Positions 14,515 through 22,421 of a DNA stretch of 25,535 nucleotides are shown here, piece by piece (the first letter of the stretch is position 1; each line of letters begins with the position of its first letter). The position numbers were made by a program, and so were the translations under genes. Source of the DNA: Eubacterium sp. Its GTDB lineage: Bacteria > Bacillota > Clostridia > Oscillospirales > Acutalibacteraceae. The notes under the pieces are model-generated. The model had not been told where the DNA came from and did no database searches. It worked only from the letters and a program-made list of their open reading frames with translations. Location: assembly GCA_024696725.1 (NCBI GenBank), contig JAILGO010000052.1, positions 1-25,535 on the forward strand, given 5' to 3'.

Positions 14515-15270
14515 GTGAAAAACGAAGATATAAAAACAAACGACAACCTCGTTATCGGGCGTAACGCGGTAATAGAGCTCCTTAAAAGCGAGCGCGAAAT
14601 CGAAAACGTTATGGTTGCAAAGGGCGAGCGCGAGGGCTCAATAAGCAGAATTCTCGCTCTGTGCCGCGATAAAGGGATAACCGTTAAAACCGTCGATAAA
14701 AGAAAGCTTGACGCGCTGTGCGCCGGCGCTAACCATCAGGGCGTTGCGGCAAACACCTCGGCTCATGAATACTCAACCGTAGAGGAAATTCTTGCTTTCG
14801 CAGAGGAAAAAGGCGAACCGCCGTTTCTTATTATCTGCGACGAAATCGAGGACAGCCATAATCTCGGCGCGATAATAAGGACCGCCGAAGCGTGCGGCGT
14901 TCACGGAATAATTATTCCTAAAAGACGCGGCGTAGGGCTTAACTTCGTCGTATCTAAAACCTCGTGCGGAGCGCTTGAATATATGAAGGTCGCGAGAGTT
15001 ACAAATCTCGCTCAGACGATAGACGAATTAAAAAAGAAAAATATATGGATTTATGCGGCTGATATGGACGGTCAGCGCTGGGATAAAACCGACTATTCGG
15101 GCGGCGCCGCGCTTGTAATCGGCAGCGAGGGAAAGGGCGTCGGAAGACTCGTTAAGGAAAAATGCGACGTTACCGTAAGCCTGCCTATGCTCGGCAGGGT
15201 TAACTCCCTTAACGCCTCGGTAGCCGCCGGAATAATAATGTACGAAATAGCAAGACAGAGACTGAGCTGA
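14515..15270 (+). CDS. rlmB: 23S rRNA 2'-O-ribose methyltransferase, RlmB/SpoU family
   Basis: A 251-residue SPOUT methyltransferase. It starts at GTG 14515 with a good Shine-Dalgarno (AGGAGAAG). The N-terminal substrate-binding domain (IGRNAVIELLKS; ANHQGVAA) is followed by the knotted SAM-binding domain with its three motifs: DSHNLGAIIRTAEACG, LVIGSEGKGVGRLV, and SLPMLGRVNSLNASVAAGI. By family this is the enzyme that methylates G2251 of 23S rRNA; close paralogues modify tRNA, so the exact site is an inference. The next gene begins 25 bp downstream and is probably co-transcribed. Confidence 0.93.
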   Translation: MKNEDIKTNDNLVIGRNAVIELLKSEREIENVMVAKGEREGSISRILALCRDKGITVKTVDKRKLDALCAGANHQGVAANTSAHEYSTVEEILAFAEEKGEPPFLIICDEIEDSHNLGAIIRTAEACGVHGIIIPKRRGVGLNFVVSKTSCGALEYMKVARVTNLAQTIDELKKKNIWIYAADMDGQRWDKTDYSGGAALVIGSEGKGVGRLVKEKCDVTVSLPMLGRVNSLNASVAAGIIMYEIARQRLS

Positions 15271-15295
15271 TAACTACTGTACGAGAGATGATAAG

Positions 15296-17770
15296 ATGAG
15301 TGAGAATAACAAGCTGTCAATAGACGAAATCATCCGAAGGGCTGAGGAAATCAAGGCTGAGGCACAGCGTCATATCGACTCCGCGGAAAAGAGCCTTTCC
15401 GACAAGGAAAAAGCAAAATCCGAGCAGAAGGAAATCGTAATCGACGAGGCTGAGCACGAAAAAAGGGTTGCCGACGCGGTAAACTTTTTCGAGCCCGAGG
15501 AGGACGTAAAGGAGTACACTCCCGCAAAGAAAGAGGAGGTACGCGCCTTTATCCCCAGGAAGAAAAAAGAATATAAAAACGAAAACGACGACGATATTAA
15601 AATCGTCCCCGTGCCTTTTGAAAACGCTGACGGCGACGCGCCTGCCGTTTCGGCTGCTGACGGAAAGACAAAGCCCGTAAGCCTTGTCGAAGAGGAGGCT
15701 GCGCCTGCGGCTGACGACGGAAAAACAAAGGTCGTCGAGGAAAAAACCGCCGTATTCGTAACAAGCGTTACCGACGACGGCGGAAACGAGGACGGGCTTG
15801 AGCAAATACCGACTATCGTTTCAAAGGACGCGCTCGTCAGCGCTTTCAACGCAGAAGCCGAAAACGATTTCGAGGAGGAATCGGGCGTTCAGATAACCTT
15901 TGAGGGATTCGACGAGGAAACCGACGAGGTTGAAACCGTAAACGAAGAGGACGTTGAACGCGAGCTCGAGGAAAAGCGAAGAGAAACGATAAAGAACTTC
16001 CGTATTTTCGACCCGGAAAAAACGGACGAGTCGCTCGGCAGCGATTCCGATATCAAGACGGATTTTGTCGACCCCGACGAAAGCGAAAGCTTTATAAAAA
16101 CGCTGATTGCTGATAAAAAGAAAACGCGTATAAGAGTTCTTCTTACGGGTATAATCGGAGGTATTCTTCTCATTCTGACCGAGCTCGGCGCCCAGTCCGC
16201 GCTTCCGACAGCGTTCTCGTCGCCTAAGCTGTATTATTTCGCTATCGTTCTCTATGCGGCGGTTATGATTATTAACTATAACGTGTTCTTCCGCGGACTC
16301 AATCTGAAAAAGCCACGGAATTTTGACCTGCCCGTAAGCGTCGGCGCGATTATTATACTTGTTCACACCCTGGCTCTTGCTGTAAGCGGCAGCTTCAGAA
16401 TAGACAACGGCGTGCTTCTCGCGGCGGCAGGCGTTTACGCAATGTGTATGAGTCAGCTCGGCAAGCTGAAAATGATGTCGAGAATTGTCGACAATTTCAG
16501 CTTTATCACATCGCAGGGCGATAAGTACACGCTTGAAAATATAACCAACGCCGTCGACGCGGAGATTATCAGCCGCGGTATGCTCGACGAGGAGCCGAGG
16601 CTTAAAATGAGCGTAAAAACCGATTTTCCGACTCATTTCCTTGAGATTTCCTGTAAGCGGGAGCCCGCCGACAGATTTTCCAACAGAATTTTTATTGCGG
16701 ATATTATCCTTTGCGCCGCTCTTTTCGTCGCCATAGAAATTATCACCCGCGAATACACTACCGCGCTCAACGCGGCGGTCTGCGCGCTCGCGATATCGCT
16801 TCCCTGCTCGGCGCTTACGCTTACCAACTCCCAGCTCTGCGATATTTCCGCGCAGCTTAAGCATTACGGCTCGAGGGTATGCGGCTTCGAGGGAGCCGTT
16901 ATGGCAAGCGACGCCAACGCGATAGTTATGGAGGCGGCTGACCTTTTCGGTAAGGAAAACTGCGGACTTCACGGAATAAAAACCTTTAACGACGAAAAGG
17001 TTGACGACGCTATTATTAATACTGCCGCTGTAATTATTCAGACCAAGAGCCCGCTTCGCTACGTTTTCGACGACGTAATTATCGGTCAGCAGTCTATTCT
17101 CCCGCCCGTTACCGACGTAACCTATGAGGAGCGCCTTGGTACCTCGGCGTGGATATATAATAAAAAAGTTCTCGTCGGAACGCGGGAGCTTCTCCGCGCC
17201 CACGACGTAAAGCCGCCCGAGGAAAGCTTTGAAATGCGCTTTACAAGACGCGGACGCAAAGCGCTCTATCTCGCGGTTGACGGAAAGCTTATCGCTATGT
17301 TCATAGTGAGCTACTCCGCCGATAAGCTCCTTCGGCGCGAGCTGAGAAAGCTTGAAAAAAGCGATATGTGCATTATCGTGAAAAGCGCCGACCCGTATAT
17401 AACCGAGGAAAGCCTTTCCGAGCTTTTCGACCTTCCCGCAGGCTTTATAAGGGTAATGAATTATTCGTCCGCCCGCGCTTACGATAAGTATTCGGGTATG
17501 GAGGTTAAAGACTCTCCCGCCTACGTTGTTCACAGCGGAACGGCGCTCGGACTTCTCGGCGCAATGCGCGGAGCGGAAATAATAGTCGGCTCACGCGGAC
17601 TTATAAGCTTTCTGTGTACCTTCGGAAGCATTTTCGGTCTTACGGCTATCGCCGTTCTTTCCGTACTCGGCGCGTTTACTCAGATTAGCGCGCTCGGAAT
17701 CCTTATATTCCAGGCAATCTGGACCGCCTTTGTATATATTGTAATTAAGCTTAAGGGACTCGGTCTCTGA
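15296..17770 (+). CDS. Degenerate P1B-type ATPase-like membrane protein with acidic N-terminal tail
   Basis: An 824-residue protein. Residues 1-275 are highly charged, Glu/Asp/Lys-rich and probably disordered or coiled. Eight hydrophobic segments follow in the 4+2+2 order of heavy-metal P-type ATPases (from about 280, 311, 346, 370; then IFIADIILCAALF and ALAISLPCSAL; then two near the C-terminus). SLPCSAL matches the CPCALGL metal-site helix. After it, where DKTGT should stand, the protein has E546-A-A-D-L. The nucleotide-domain strand YNKKVLVGTRELL is kept, but TGDN is replaced by K696-S-A-D-P, and no TGES actuator loop is seen. It therefore cannot follow the usual phosphoenzyme cycle. It is probably a sensor, scaffold or regulator, function unknown. 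It lies 25 bp after rlmB. Confidence 0.8.
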   Translation: MSENNKLSIDEIIRRAEEIKAEAQRHIDSAEKSLSDKEKAKSEQKEIVIDEAEHEKRVADAVNFFEPEEDVKEYTPAKKEEVRAFIPRKKKEYKNENDDDIKIVPVPFENADGDAPAVSAADGKTKPVSLVEEEAAPAADDGKTKVVEEKTAVFVTSVTDDGGNEDGLEQIPTIVSKDALVSAFNAEAENDFEEESGVQITFEGFDEETDEVETVNEEDVERELEEKRRETIKNFRIFDPEKTDESLGSDSDIKTDFVDPDESESFIKTLIADKKKTRIRVLLTGIIGGILLILTELGAQSALPTAFSSPKLYYFAIVLYAAVMIINYNVFFRGLNLKKPRNFDLPVSVGAIIILVHTLALAVSGSFRIDNGVLLAAAGVYAMCMSQLGKLKMMSRIVDNFSFITSQGDKYTLENITNAVDAEIISRGMLDEEPRLKMSVKTDFPTHFLEISCKREPADRFSNRIFIADIILCAALFVAIEIITREYTTALNAAVCALAISLPCSALTLTNSQLCDISAQLKHYGSRVCGFEGAVMASDANAIVMEAADLFGKENCGLHGIKTFNDEKVDDAIINTAAVIIQTKSPLRYVFDDVIIGQQSILPPVTDVTYEERLGTSAWIYNKKVLVGTRELLRAHDVKPPEESFEMRFTRRGRKALYLAVDGKLIAMFIVSYSADKLLRRELRKLEKSDMCIIVKSADPYITEESLSELFDLPAGFIRVMNYSSARAYDKYSGMEVKDSPAYVVHSGTALGLLGAMRGAEIIVGSRGLISFLCTFGSIFGLTAIAVLSVLGAFTQISALGILIFQAIWTAFVYIVIKLKGLGL

Positions 17771-17775
17771 CGTTA

Positions 17776-17805
17776 AACCCCCGTACCGTCGGGGGTTGTT
17801 TTTTT
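17776..17805 (+). terminator. Terminator after the P-type ATPase-like gene
   Basis: AACCCCCG (17776-17783) / CGGGGGTT (17790-17797) with a 6-nt loop, followed by GTTTTTTTA. Confidence 0.92.
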
Positions 17806-17904
17806 ACATTTTTCTTTAAGGCGCGTTTATCGCCTGTTGCTTCAATAAAATTTACGGCGTTATATAATAATCGCAACAATATTTTTGCTATATTTATAAA
17901 TCGC

Positions 17905-17933
17905 TTTACTTATTCTTGCGTTTTGCTTATAAT
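17905..17933 (+). promoter_or_regulatory. Promoter of the lrp-pnt operon
   Basis: TTTACT (17905-17910), a 17-bp spacer and a perfect TATAAT (17928-17933), 23 bp before the GTG start. The AT-rich region just upstream (17860-17905) suits Lrp-type autoregulation, but I see no clear palindromic site. Confidence 0.6.
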
Positions 17934-17956
17934 AAAGTTGATACGGAGGTGACGCT

Positions 17957-18406
17957 GTGGATTCGCTTGACTATAAGATTCTTGAATGTCTTAAGGACAA
18001 CGCAAGAGTGAACGCTACCGCAATCGGCGCGAAAATCAATCTTTCCACCTCGGCGGTAATTGAGAGAATCAAAAAGCTTGAAAGCACGGGAATTCTTAAA
18101 AAATATACAATCCTCGTTGACCACAAGCTTCTCGGGCGCGAGCTCACCGCGTTTATCTACGTAAGGCTTGACCACCCTAAGTATTATGAAAACTTCGTAG
18201 AGGTTGTAAAGAATAACGATTCGGTCGCGGAATGTTATTATATCGCAGGCGATTTCGACTTCATTTTAAAGGTAATAACAAAAACCGGCCACACGCTTGA
18301 GGACGTGCTTAACAGCATTAAATCCATTAACGGCGTATCACTTACAAGAACCTCTGTCGTACTGTCAACTAACAAGCACGATATATGTCTGCTTGAAGAA
18401 AAATAA
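17957..18406 (+). CDS. Lrp/AsnC-family transcriptional regulator
   Basis: A 149-residue regulator of normal family length. The N-terminal winged HTH (LDYKILECLKDNARVNATAIG, then STSAVIERIKKLESTGILKKYT; positions 17966-18110) is followed by a C-terminal RAM effector domain (about 65-145). RAM domains usually bind an amino acid and set the oligomeric state. It starts at GTG 17957 with a strong Shine-Dalgarno (GGAGGTGA). It lies just 24 bp upstream of the transhydrogenase alpha gene on the same strand, so it probably controls its own operon in response to an amino acid or the nitrogen/redox state. The effector is unknown. Confidence 0.92.
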   Translation: MDSLDYKILECLKDNARVNATAIGAKINLSTSAVIERIKKLESTGILKKYTILVDHKLLGRELTAFIYVRLDHPKYYENFVEVVKNNDSVAECYYIAGDFDFILKVITKTGHTLEDVLNSIKSINGVSLTRTSVVLSTNKHDICLLEEK

Positions 18407-18430
18407 AATTTAAGAAAGGACTTGAAAATT

Positions 18431-19588
18431 ATGGTAGTAGGTATTCCGAGAGAAATTATGCACGGTGAGGGACGAGTTTCCGCAATTCCCGAAACGGTCG
18501 CAAAGCTTAAGGCTGACGGCTTTGACGTTCTTGTTGAAAAGAACGCAGGCGCAGAGGCGTTCTTCGCAGACGGCGAATACGCTGCGGCGGGCGCTGAAAT
18601 CGTTGACGACGTAGCGGCGCTTTATGAGAGAAGCGACATCATACTCAAGGTTAAGGAGCCTCTTTTCAACGACGAAAAGGGCGTTCACGAAATTGAAATG
18701 ATGCACAGCGGTCAATATCTTATCACCTTTATTCACCCCGCTTCCCCCGTTAATCACGAGATGGTTAAAAAGATGGCGGCTAAGGGCGTTATCAGCTTAA
18801 CGCTTGACGGCGTTCCGCGTATTTCAAGAGCACAGAATCTTGACGCGCTTACCTCGATGAGCACCTGCGCGGGCTATAAGGGAATTCTTATGGCAGCTAA
18901 CGACCTTGCTAAGTTCATTCCTCAGATATTCTGTGCCGTAGGCGTTATTAAGCCCTGTAACGCGCTTGTAATCGGTACGGGCGTTGCAGGTCTCCAGGCT
19001 ATCGCAACGGCTAAAAGACTCGGCGCGGTTACTTACGCGGCTGATATCCGTCCCGCAGCGGCAGAGCAGGCTATGAGCCTCGGCGCAAAGATTGTTGATA
19101 CAGGCGTTTCCTCCGACGTAGCAGTCGGTCAGGGCGGCTATGCGAACGCGCTCAGCGAAGAGTGGATTCTTAAAGAGAGAGAAGCTCTTAAGGAAACGGT
19201 TAAGGATATGGATATTATCTTCTGCTCCGCTCTCGTTCCCTCAAAGCTCGCTCCGGTTATCATTACCGAAGAGATGGTTAAGTCAATGAAGCCCGGCTCC
19301 GTTATCGTCGATATCTCTATCGACCAGGGCGGTAACTGCGAATGCACGGTTCCCGGCGAAACGGCAGTTAAGCACGGCGTAACCATCGAGGGCATTAAGA
19401 ATATCCCCGGTATGCTTCCCACAAGCTCAACCTGGATGTTTGCAAACAATATCTACAACCTTGTTAAATATCTTACAAAGGACGGAAAGCTTGTTCTTGA
19501 TATGAACGACGAGATTGTTCAGGGCATCCTTACTACAATCGACGGCAAGCTTGTTCATAAGGGAGCTCTTGAGGCTATGAGCAAATAA
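18431..19588 (+). CDS. pntAA: NAD(P) transhydrogenase subunit alpha 1, NAD-binding domain I
   Basis: A 385-residue soluble domain I that binds NAD(H) and passes hydride to domain III. It has the AlaDH/PNT N-terminal part (GIPREIMHGEGRVSAIP), the RQD loop RISRAQNLDALTS with Arg, Gln and Asp all kept, and the Rossmann motif VIGTGVAGLQA followed by an Asp at the end of strand 2 (ADIRP). Alone it could be called alanine dehydrogenase, but the two transhydrogenase membrane subunits right after it decide the call. I start at ATG 18431, 10 nt after AAAGGA; the in-frame TTG at 18422 touches that site and is less likely. The alpha subunit is split into two genes, as in Rhodospirillum. Confidence 0.9.
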   Translation: MVVGIPREIMHGEGRVSAIPETVAKLKADGFDVLVEKNAGAEAFFADGEYAAAGAEIVDDVAALYERSDIILKVKEPLFNDEKGVHEIEMMHSGQYLITFIHPASPVNHEMVKKMAAKGVISLTLDGVPRISRAQNLDALTSMSTCAGYKGILMAANDLAKFIPQIFCAVGVIKPCNALVIGTGVAGLQAIATAKRLGAVTYAADIRPAAAEQAMSLGAKIVDTGVSSDVAVGQGGYANALSEEWILKEREALKETVKDMDIIFCSALVPSKLAPVIITEEMVKSMKPGSVIVDISIDQGGNCECTVPGETAVKHGVTIEGIKNIPGMLPTSSTWMFANNIYNLVKYLTKDGKLVLDMNDEIVQGILTTIDGKLVHKGALEAMSK

Positions 19589-19599
19589 GGAGAAAAATA

Positions 19600-19902
19600 A
19601 TGCCACACATTGTTTTAATTATAGTATTTCTTGTTGCTACGGTAGTCGGCTACTTTATTATCAATAACGTACCGTCTCTTCTTCATACTCCGCTTATGTC
19701 GGGTATGAACGCCCTCTCGGGCATTACCGTTCTCGGTGCGCTTACCGTTACGGCGGTCGCGCTTAAGGACAAGAGCGCGGTACTCAGCACAATCCTCGGC
19801 ATTATCGCGATAATCTTCGCGGTTATCAATGTAGCAGGCGGCTTCGGCATCACCGCGAGAATGCTTAAGATGTTCAAAAAGAAAGAGGGGGATGACGAAT
19901 GA
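19600..19902 (+). CDS. pntAB: NAD(P) transhydrogenase subunit alpha 2, membrane part
   Basis: A 100-residue membrane subunit with about three hydrophobic helices, the usual size for PntAB. The family signature appears as LHTPLMSGMNALSGI, close to the usual HTPLMSxTNAISGI. It provides part of the proton channel in domain II. AAGGAG lies before the ATG at 19600, 11 bp after pntAA, and the stop overlaps the pntB start (ATGA). Confidence 0.93.
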   Translation: MPHIVLIIVFLVATVVGYFIINNVPSLLHTPLMSGMNALSGITVLGALTVTAVALKDKSAVLSTILGIIAIIFAVINVAGGFGITARMLKMFKKKEGDDE

Positions 19903-21314
19903 TGACAGGCTTAATCCCCAACACCGTATTCTATATTATCAGCGGCGTTCTCGTTCTCGGCGTGCTTATCGGTCTTTCTCTTATGAGCAAGCCGAAAACC
20001 GCACGCGCAGGTAATGCCTTAAGCGCGGCTTCCGCGGTAATCGCAATCGCGGTTACTATGTATAACTACGAAATCCTAACCGCTCCGTTTATCTGGGGCG
20101 CAATAGCGGTAGGTATAGTTTTCAGTCTTATAATTATCTTTAAGGTTAAAATGATTCAGATGCCTCAGCTCGTTGCCCTTTTAAACGGCTTCGGCGGACT
20201 TTCAAGCGCGCTTGTCGCGGTGCTTTCACACCGTCAGGCTGAGGATAAGTTCTCGTCCTACGCTGCGCTTATTGCGCTCGTCATCGGCTTTGTAACCTTT
20301 ACCGGAAGCCTTGTCGCTGCGGGAAAGCTTGCGAAACTTCTTCCCCAGAAGCCCGTGGTCGTTAAGGGACATACCGCTATTATCGTTATAACCCTTATTC
20401 TTACGGTTCTCGCCGTTATCGTTGACGCTGATTTATGGGTAGTCGCTTTACTCGCGGCTGAATTCGGAATTATGTTCTCTATCCGCGTCGGCGGCGCAGA
20501 TATGCCGATTACGATTTCGCTTCTCAACTCGCTCAGCGGCGTTGCGGGCGGTATCGCGGGTATTGCCGTGGGCGACGTTATGCTCGTTGCTATCGGCGGC
20601 ATCGTAGGCGCTTCGGGACTTCTCCTTACCCAGATTATGTGTAAGGCTATGAACAGAAAGCTTATAAACATTCTTCTCGGAAGCACTTCGGTAAAAGCCG
20701 TTAAGGAAACAGCTCCCGAGGCAGATGCCGAAGAGGCCGCCACAGAGGCGGAAACCGAAGAGGAGCCGGAAGCTGAGGCCGAAGCGCAGGAGACCGAAGA
20801 GGAAAAGTCCGAGCTTACTCCTTCCGAAATTCTCGGTAACGTAAGCAAGGTAATAATCATTCCCGGCTACGGTATGGCTCTCGCTCAGGCACAGAGTAAG
20901 GTAAAAATGCTCGCTGATAAGCTTGAGGAAAAGGGCGCCGACGTTAAGTTCGCAATTCATCCCGTTGCGGGAAGAATGCCCGGCCACATGAACGTCCTTC
21001 TCTGCGAGGTCGACGTTCCCTACGATAAGCTTTACGAAATGGACGTTATAAATCCCGAGTTCGCCGACTGCGACGCCGTAATCGTTGTAGGCGCTAACGA
21101 CGTTATTAACCCCGCCGCTAATACGGCTGAGGGAACGCCGATTTACGGAATGCCCGTTCTCGACGCCGCGGCGGCAAAGAACGTAATTATCTGTAACTTC
21201 GACGAAAATCCGGGTTACGCGGGCGTACCGAATCCGCTTTATAAGATGGATAATACGCTCCTGCTTCTCGGCGACGCAAAGGAAACCGTTCAGACCTTAA
21301 TCGACAGCTTTTAA
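19899..21314 (+). CDS. pntB: NAD(P) transhydrogenase subunit beta, with altered nucleotide site
   Basis: A 471-residue proton-translocating transhydrogenase beta subunit. Residues 1-265 hold about eight or nine membrane helices of domain II. Residues 270-305 are an Ala/Glu-rich, strongly acidic linker. Domain III follows from about 317 with GYGMALAQAQ, HPVAGRMPGHMNVLL, VVGANDVINPAAN and GYAGVPNPLY. Domain III normally binds NADP(H), its 2'-phosphate being held by Lys-Arg-Ser in the strand before GYAG. Here that stretch reads N433-F-D435-E-N-P-GYAG, with no gap against the family pattern, so the phosphate ligands are missing and an acid is present. Proton-coupled hydride transfer is likely, but NADP specificity is doubtful. 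It is the last gene of the operon. Confidence 0.92.
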   Translation: MMTGLIPNTVFYIISGVLVLGVLIGLSLMSKPKTARAGNALSAASAVIAIAVTMYNYEILTAPFIWGAIAVGIVFSLIIIFKVKMIQMPQLVALLNGFGGLSSALVAVLSHRQAEDKFSSYAALIALVIGFVTFTGSLVAAGKLAKLLPQKPVVVKGHTAIIVITLILTVLAVIVDADLWVVALLAAEFGIMFSIRVGGADMPITISLLNSLSGVAGGIAGIAVGDVMLVAIGGIVGASGLLLTQIMCKAMNRKLINILLGSTSVKAVKETAPEADAEEAATEAETEEEPEAEAEAQETEEEKSELTPSEILGNVSKVIIIPGYGMALAQAQSKVKMLADKLEEKGADVKFAIHPVAGRMPGHMNVLLCEVDVPYDKLYEMDVINPEFADCDAVIVVGANDVINPAANTAEGTPIYGMPVLDAAAAKNVIICNFDENPGYAGVPNPLYKMDNTLLLLGDAKETVQTLIDSF

Positions 21315-21325
21315 AATGAATAATG

Positions 21326-21358
21326 AAAAGGCTTCGCCCCGAGGCGAAGCTTTTTTCT
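21326..21358 (+). terminator. Terminator of the pnt operon
   Basis: GCTTCGCC (21331-21338) / GGCGAAGC (21343-21350) with a CCGA loop, an A-run before and T6 after. Confidence 0.92.
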
Positions 21359-21386
21359 TTTCCCGCGTTTCGCGCTTATGACGAAT

Positions 21387-21415
21387 TTGCTCTTAAATTA
21401 AAACTGTGATATAAT
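21387..21415 (+). promoter_or_regulatory. Extended -10 promoter of the esterase operon
   Basis: TTGCTC (21387-21392), a 17-bp spacer and TATAAT (21410-21415) preceded by TGA, giving an extended -10. It lies 35 bp before the GTG start. Confidence 0.65.
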
Positions 21416-21450
21416 GAAACAGGTAATCCGGATAATTGAGGTGATTCACG

Positions 21451-22395
21451 GTGAGCGTTAACAGAGAAATCGCTTTTGAGGGTTTGTTACTTAAAGCAAT
21501 CAGTCCGCTGCCTTATGAAAAAGCGCAGAGATTTATAGGCCCTCTCTCAACAAAGGCAATGGGTCTTTTACCGCTGAAAAGTCTGAACTGCAAAAAAATA
21601 AAAATCGAACGCGGCGACGGAAGCGCCTTCAGAGCCTGCGTAATGAGAGGCAAAAAAACCGAGGGTAAAACGATAGGCGTGTTGTGGCTTCACGGCGGCG
21701 GCTATTCCTTAGGCGCTCCCGAAATGGCAATTATGTCGTTCCCGAGGCAGTTAATAAACAACTGCAACTGCGTCGTTGTATCCCCCGATTATACCCTCTC
21801 CTCCGTAAAGCCGTACCCGGCAGCGCTCAACGACGCCTTCACCGCCCTTCTGTGGCTGAAAGAAAACCGTAAGGCGCTCGGAATAACGTGCGAAAAGCTC
21901 GTCGTAGGCGGCGAAAGCGCAGGCGGCGGACTTACCGCCGCGCTGTGTATATTCGCAAGAGATAAGGGCGAGGACTGTATCGGCTTACAAATACCGCTTT
22001 ACCCGATGCTTGACGACAGGGTCACCGAAAGCTCAAAGCACAACACCGCTCCCGTATGGAACACAAAAGCAAACAAGTCGGCGTGGAGAATCTACCTCGG
22101 CGACAGCGTAATGAATAACGGCGTTTCGCCTTACGCGGCGCCCGCAAGAGAAACGGACTTCGGGGGATTGCCGCCGGCAATATCCTTTATTGGAACGGAA
22201 GAACCGTTTTATGACGAGACGCTTGCCTTTTTTGAAAAGCTCAGAAACGCGGGAGTTGACGCCGCGCTTAAGGAATACAAGGGCGGATACCACGCCTTTG
22301 ATATGCTCGCACCGTACGCCTCTATCAGCAAGGACGCGAACAGGTATTTACTTGCTCAGTATTTAAAATTTACAGAAAAGTATATTCTTGATTAA
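21451..22395 (+). CDS. HSL-family alpha/beta-hydrolase (esterase)
   Basis: A 314-residue serine hydrolase of the hormone-sensitive-lipase family, which cleaves esters of small acids. The oxyanion motif HGGG (81-84, LWLHGGGYSLG) and nucleophile S156 in GGESAGGG are clear, and the catalytic His is H281 (GGYHAFD). The acid position reads GTEEPFYDE, so Glu251 seems to replace the usual Asp of DPL; Glu can serve in this fold. No signal peptide is seen. The GTG start at 21451 follows GAGGTGAT. A CAT-fold gene starts 26 bp downstream and is probably in the same operon. The substrate is unknown. Confidence 0.9.
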   Translation: MSVNREIAFEGLLLKAISPLPYEKAQRFIGPLSTKAMGLLPLKSLNCKKIKIERGDGSAFRACVMRGKKTEGKTIGVLWLHGGGYSLGAPEMAIMSFPRQLINNCNCVVVSPDYTLSSVKPYPAALNDAFTALLWLKENRKALGITCEKLVVGGESAGGGLTAALCIFARDKGEDCIGLQIPLYPMLDDRVTESSKHNTAPVWNTKANKSAWRIYLGDSVMNNGVSPYAAPARETDFGGLPPAISFIGTEEPFYDETLAFFEKLRNAGVDAALKEYKGGYHAFDMLAPYASISKDANRYLLAQYLKFTEKYILD

Positions 22396-22421
22396 CAAAC
22401 GGGATTAACGGAGTGTTAAAT

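Noticed and set aside
15821..17533. A 570-codon open frame on the minus strand opposite the pseudo-ATPase gene
   Set aside because: It is an antisense shadow of a real gene with strong codon bias. Its product shows no membrane, motif or domain pattern, and it has no ribosome-binding site.
17840..17925. GC dinucleotides at roughly 15-bp intervals upstream of lrp, as phased Lrp sites
   Set aside because: The spacing is irregular (14-16 bp) and not a helical multiple; AT-rich sequence gives such patterns by chance.
18431..19588. Alanine dehydrogenase
   Set aside because: The fold is shared, but pntAB and pntB follow in the same operon and the RQD loop of transhydrogenase domain I is intact.
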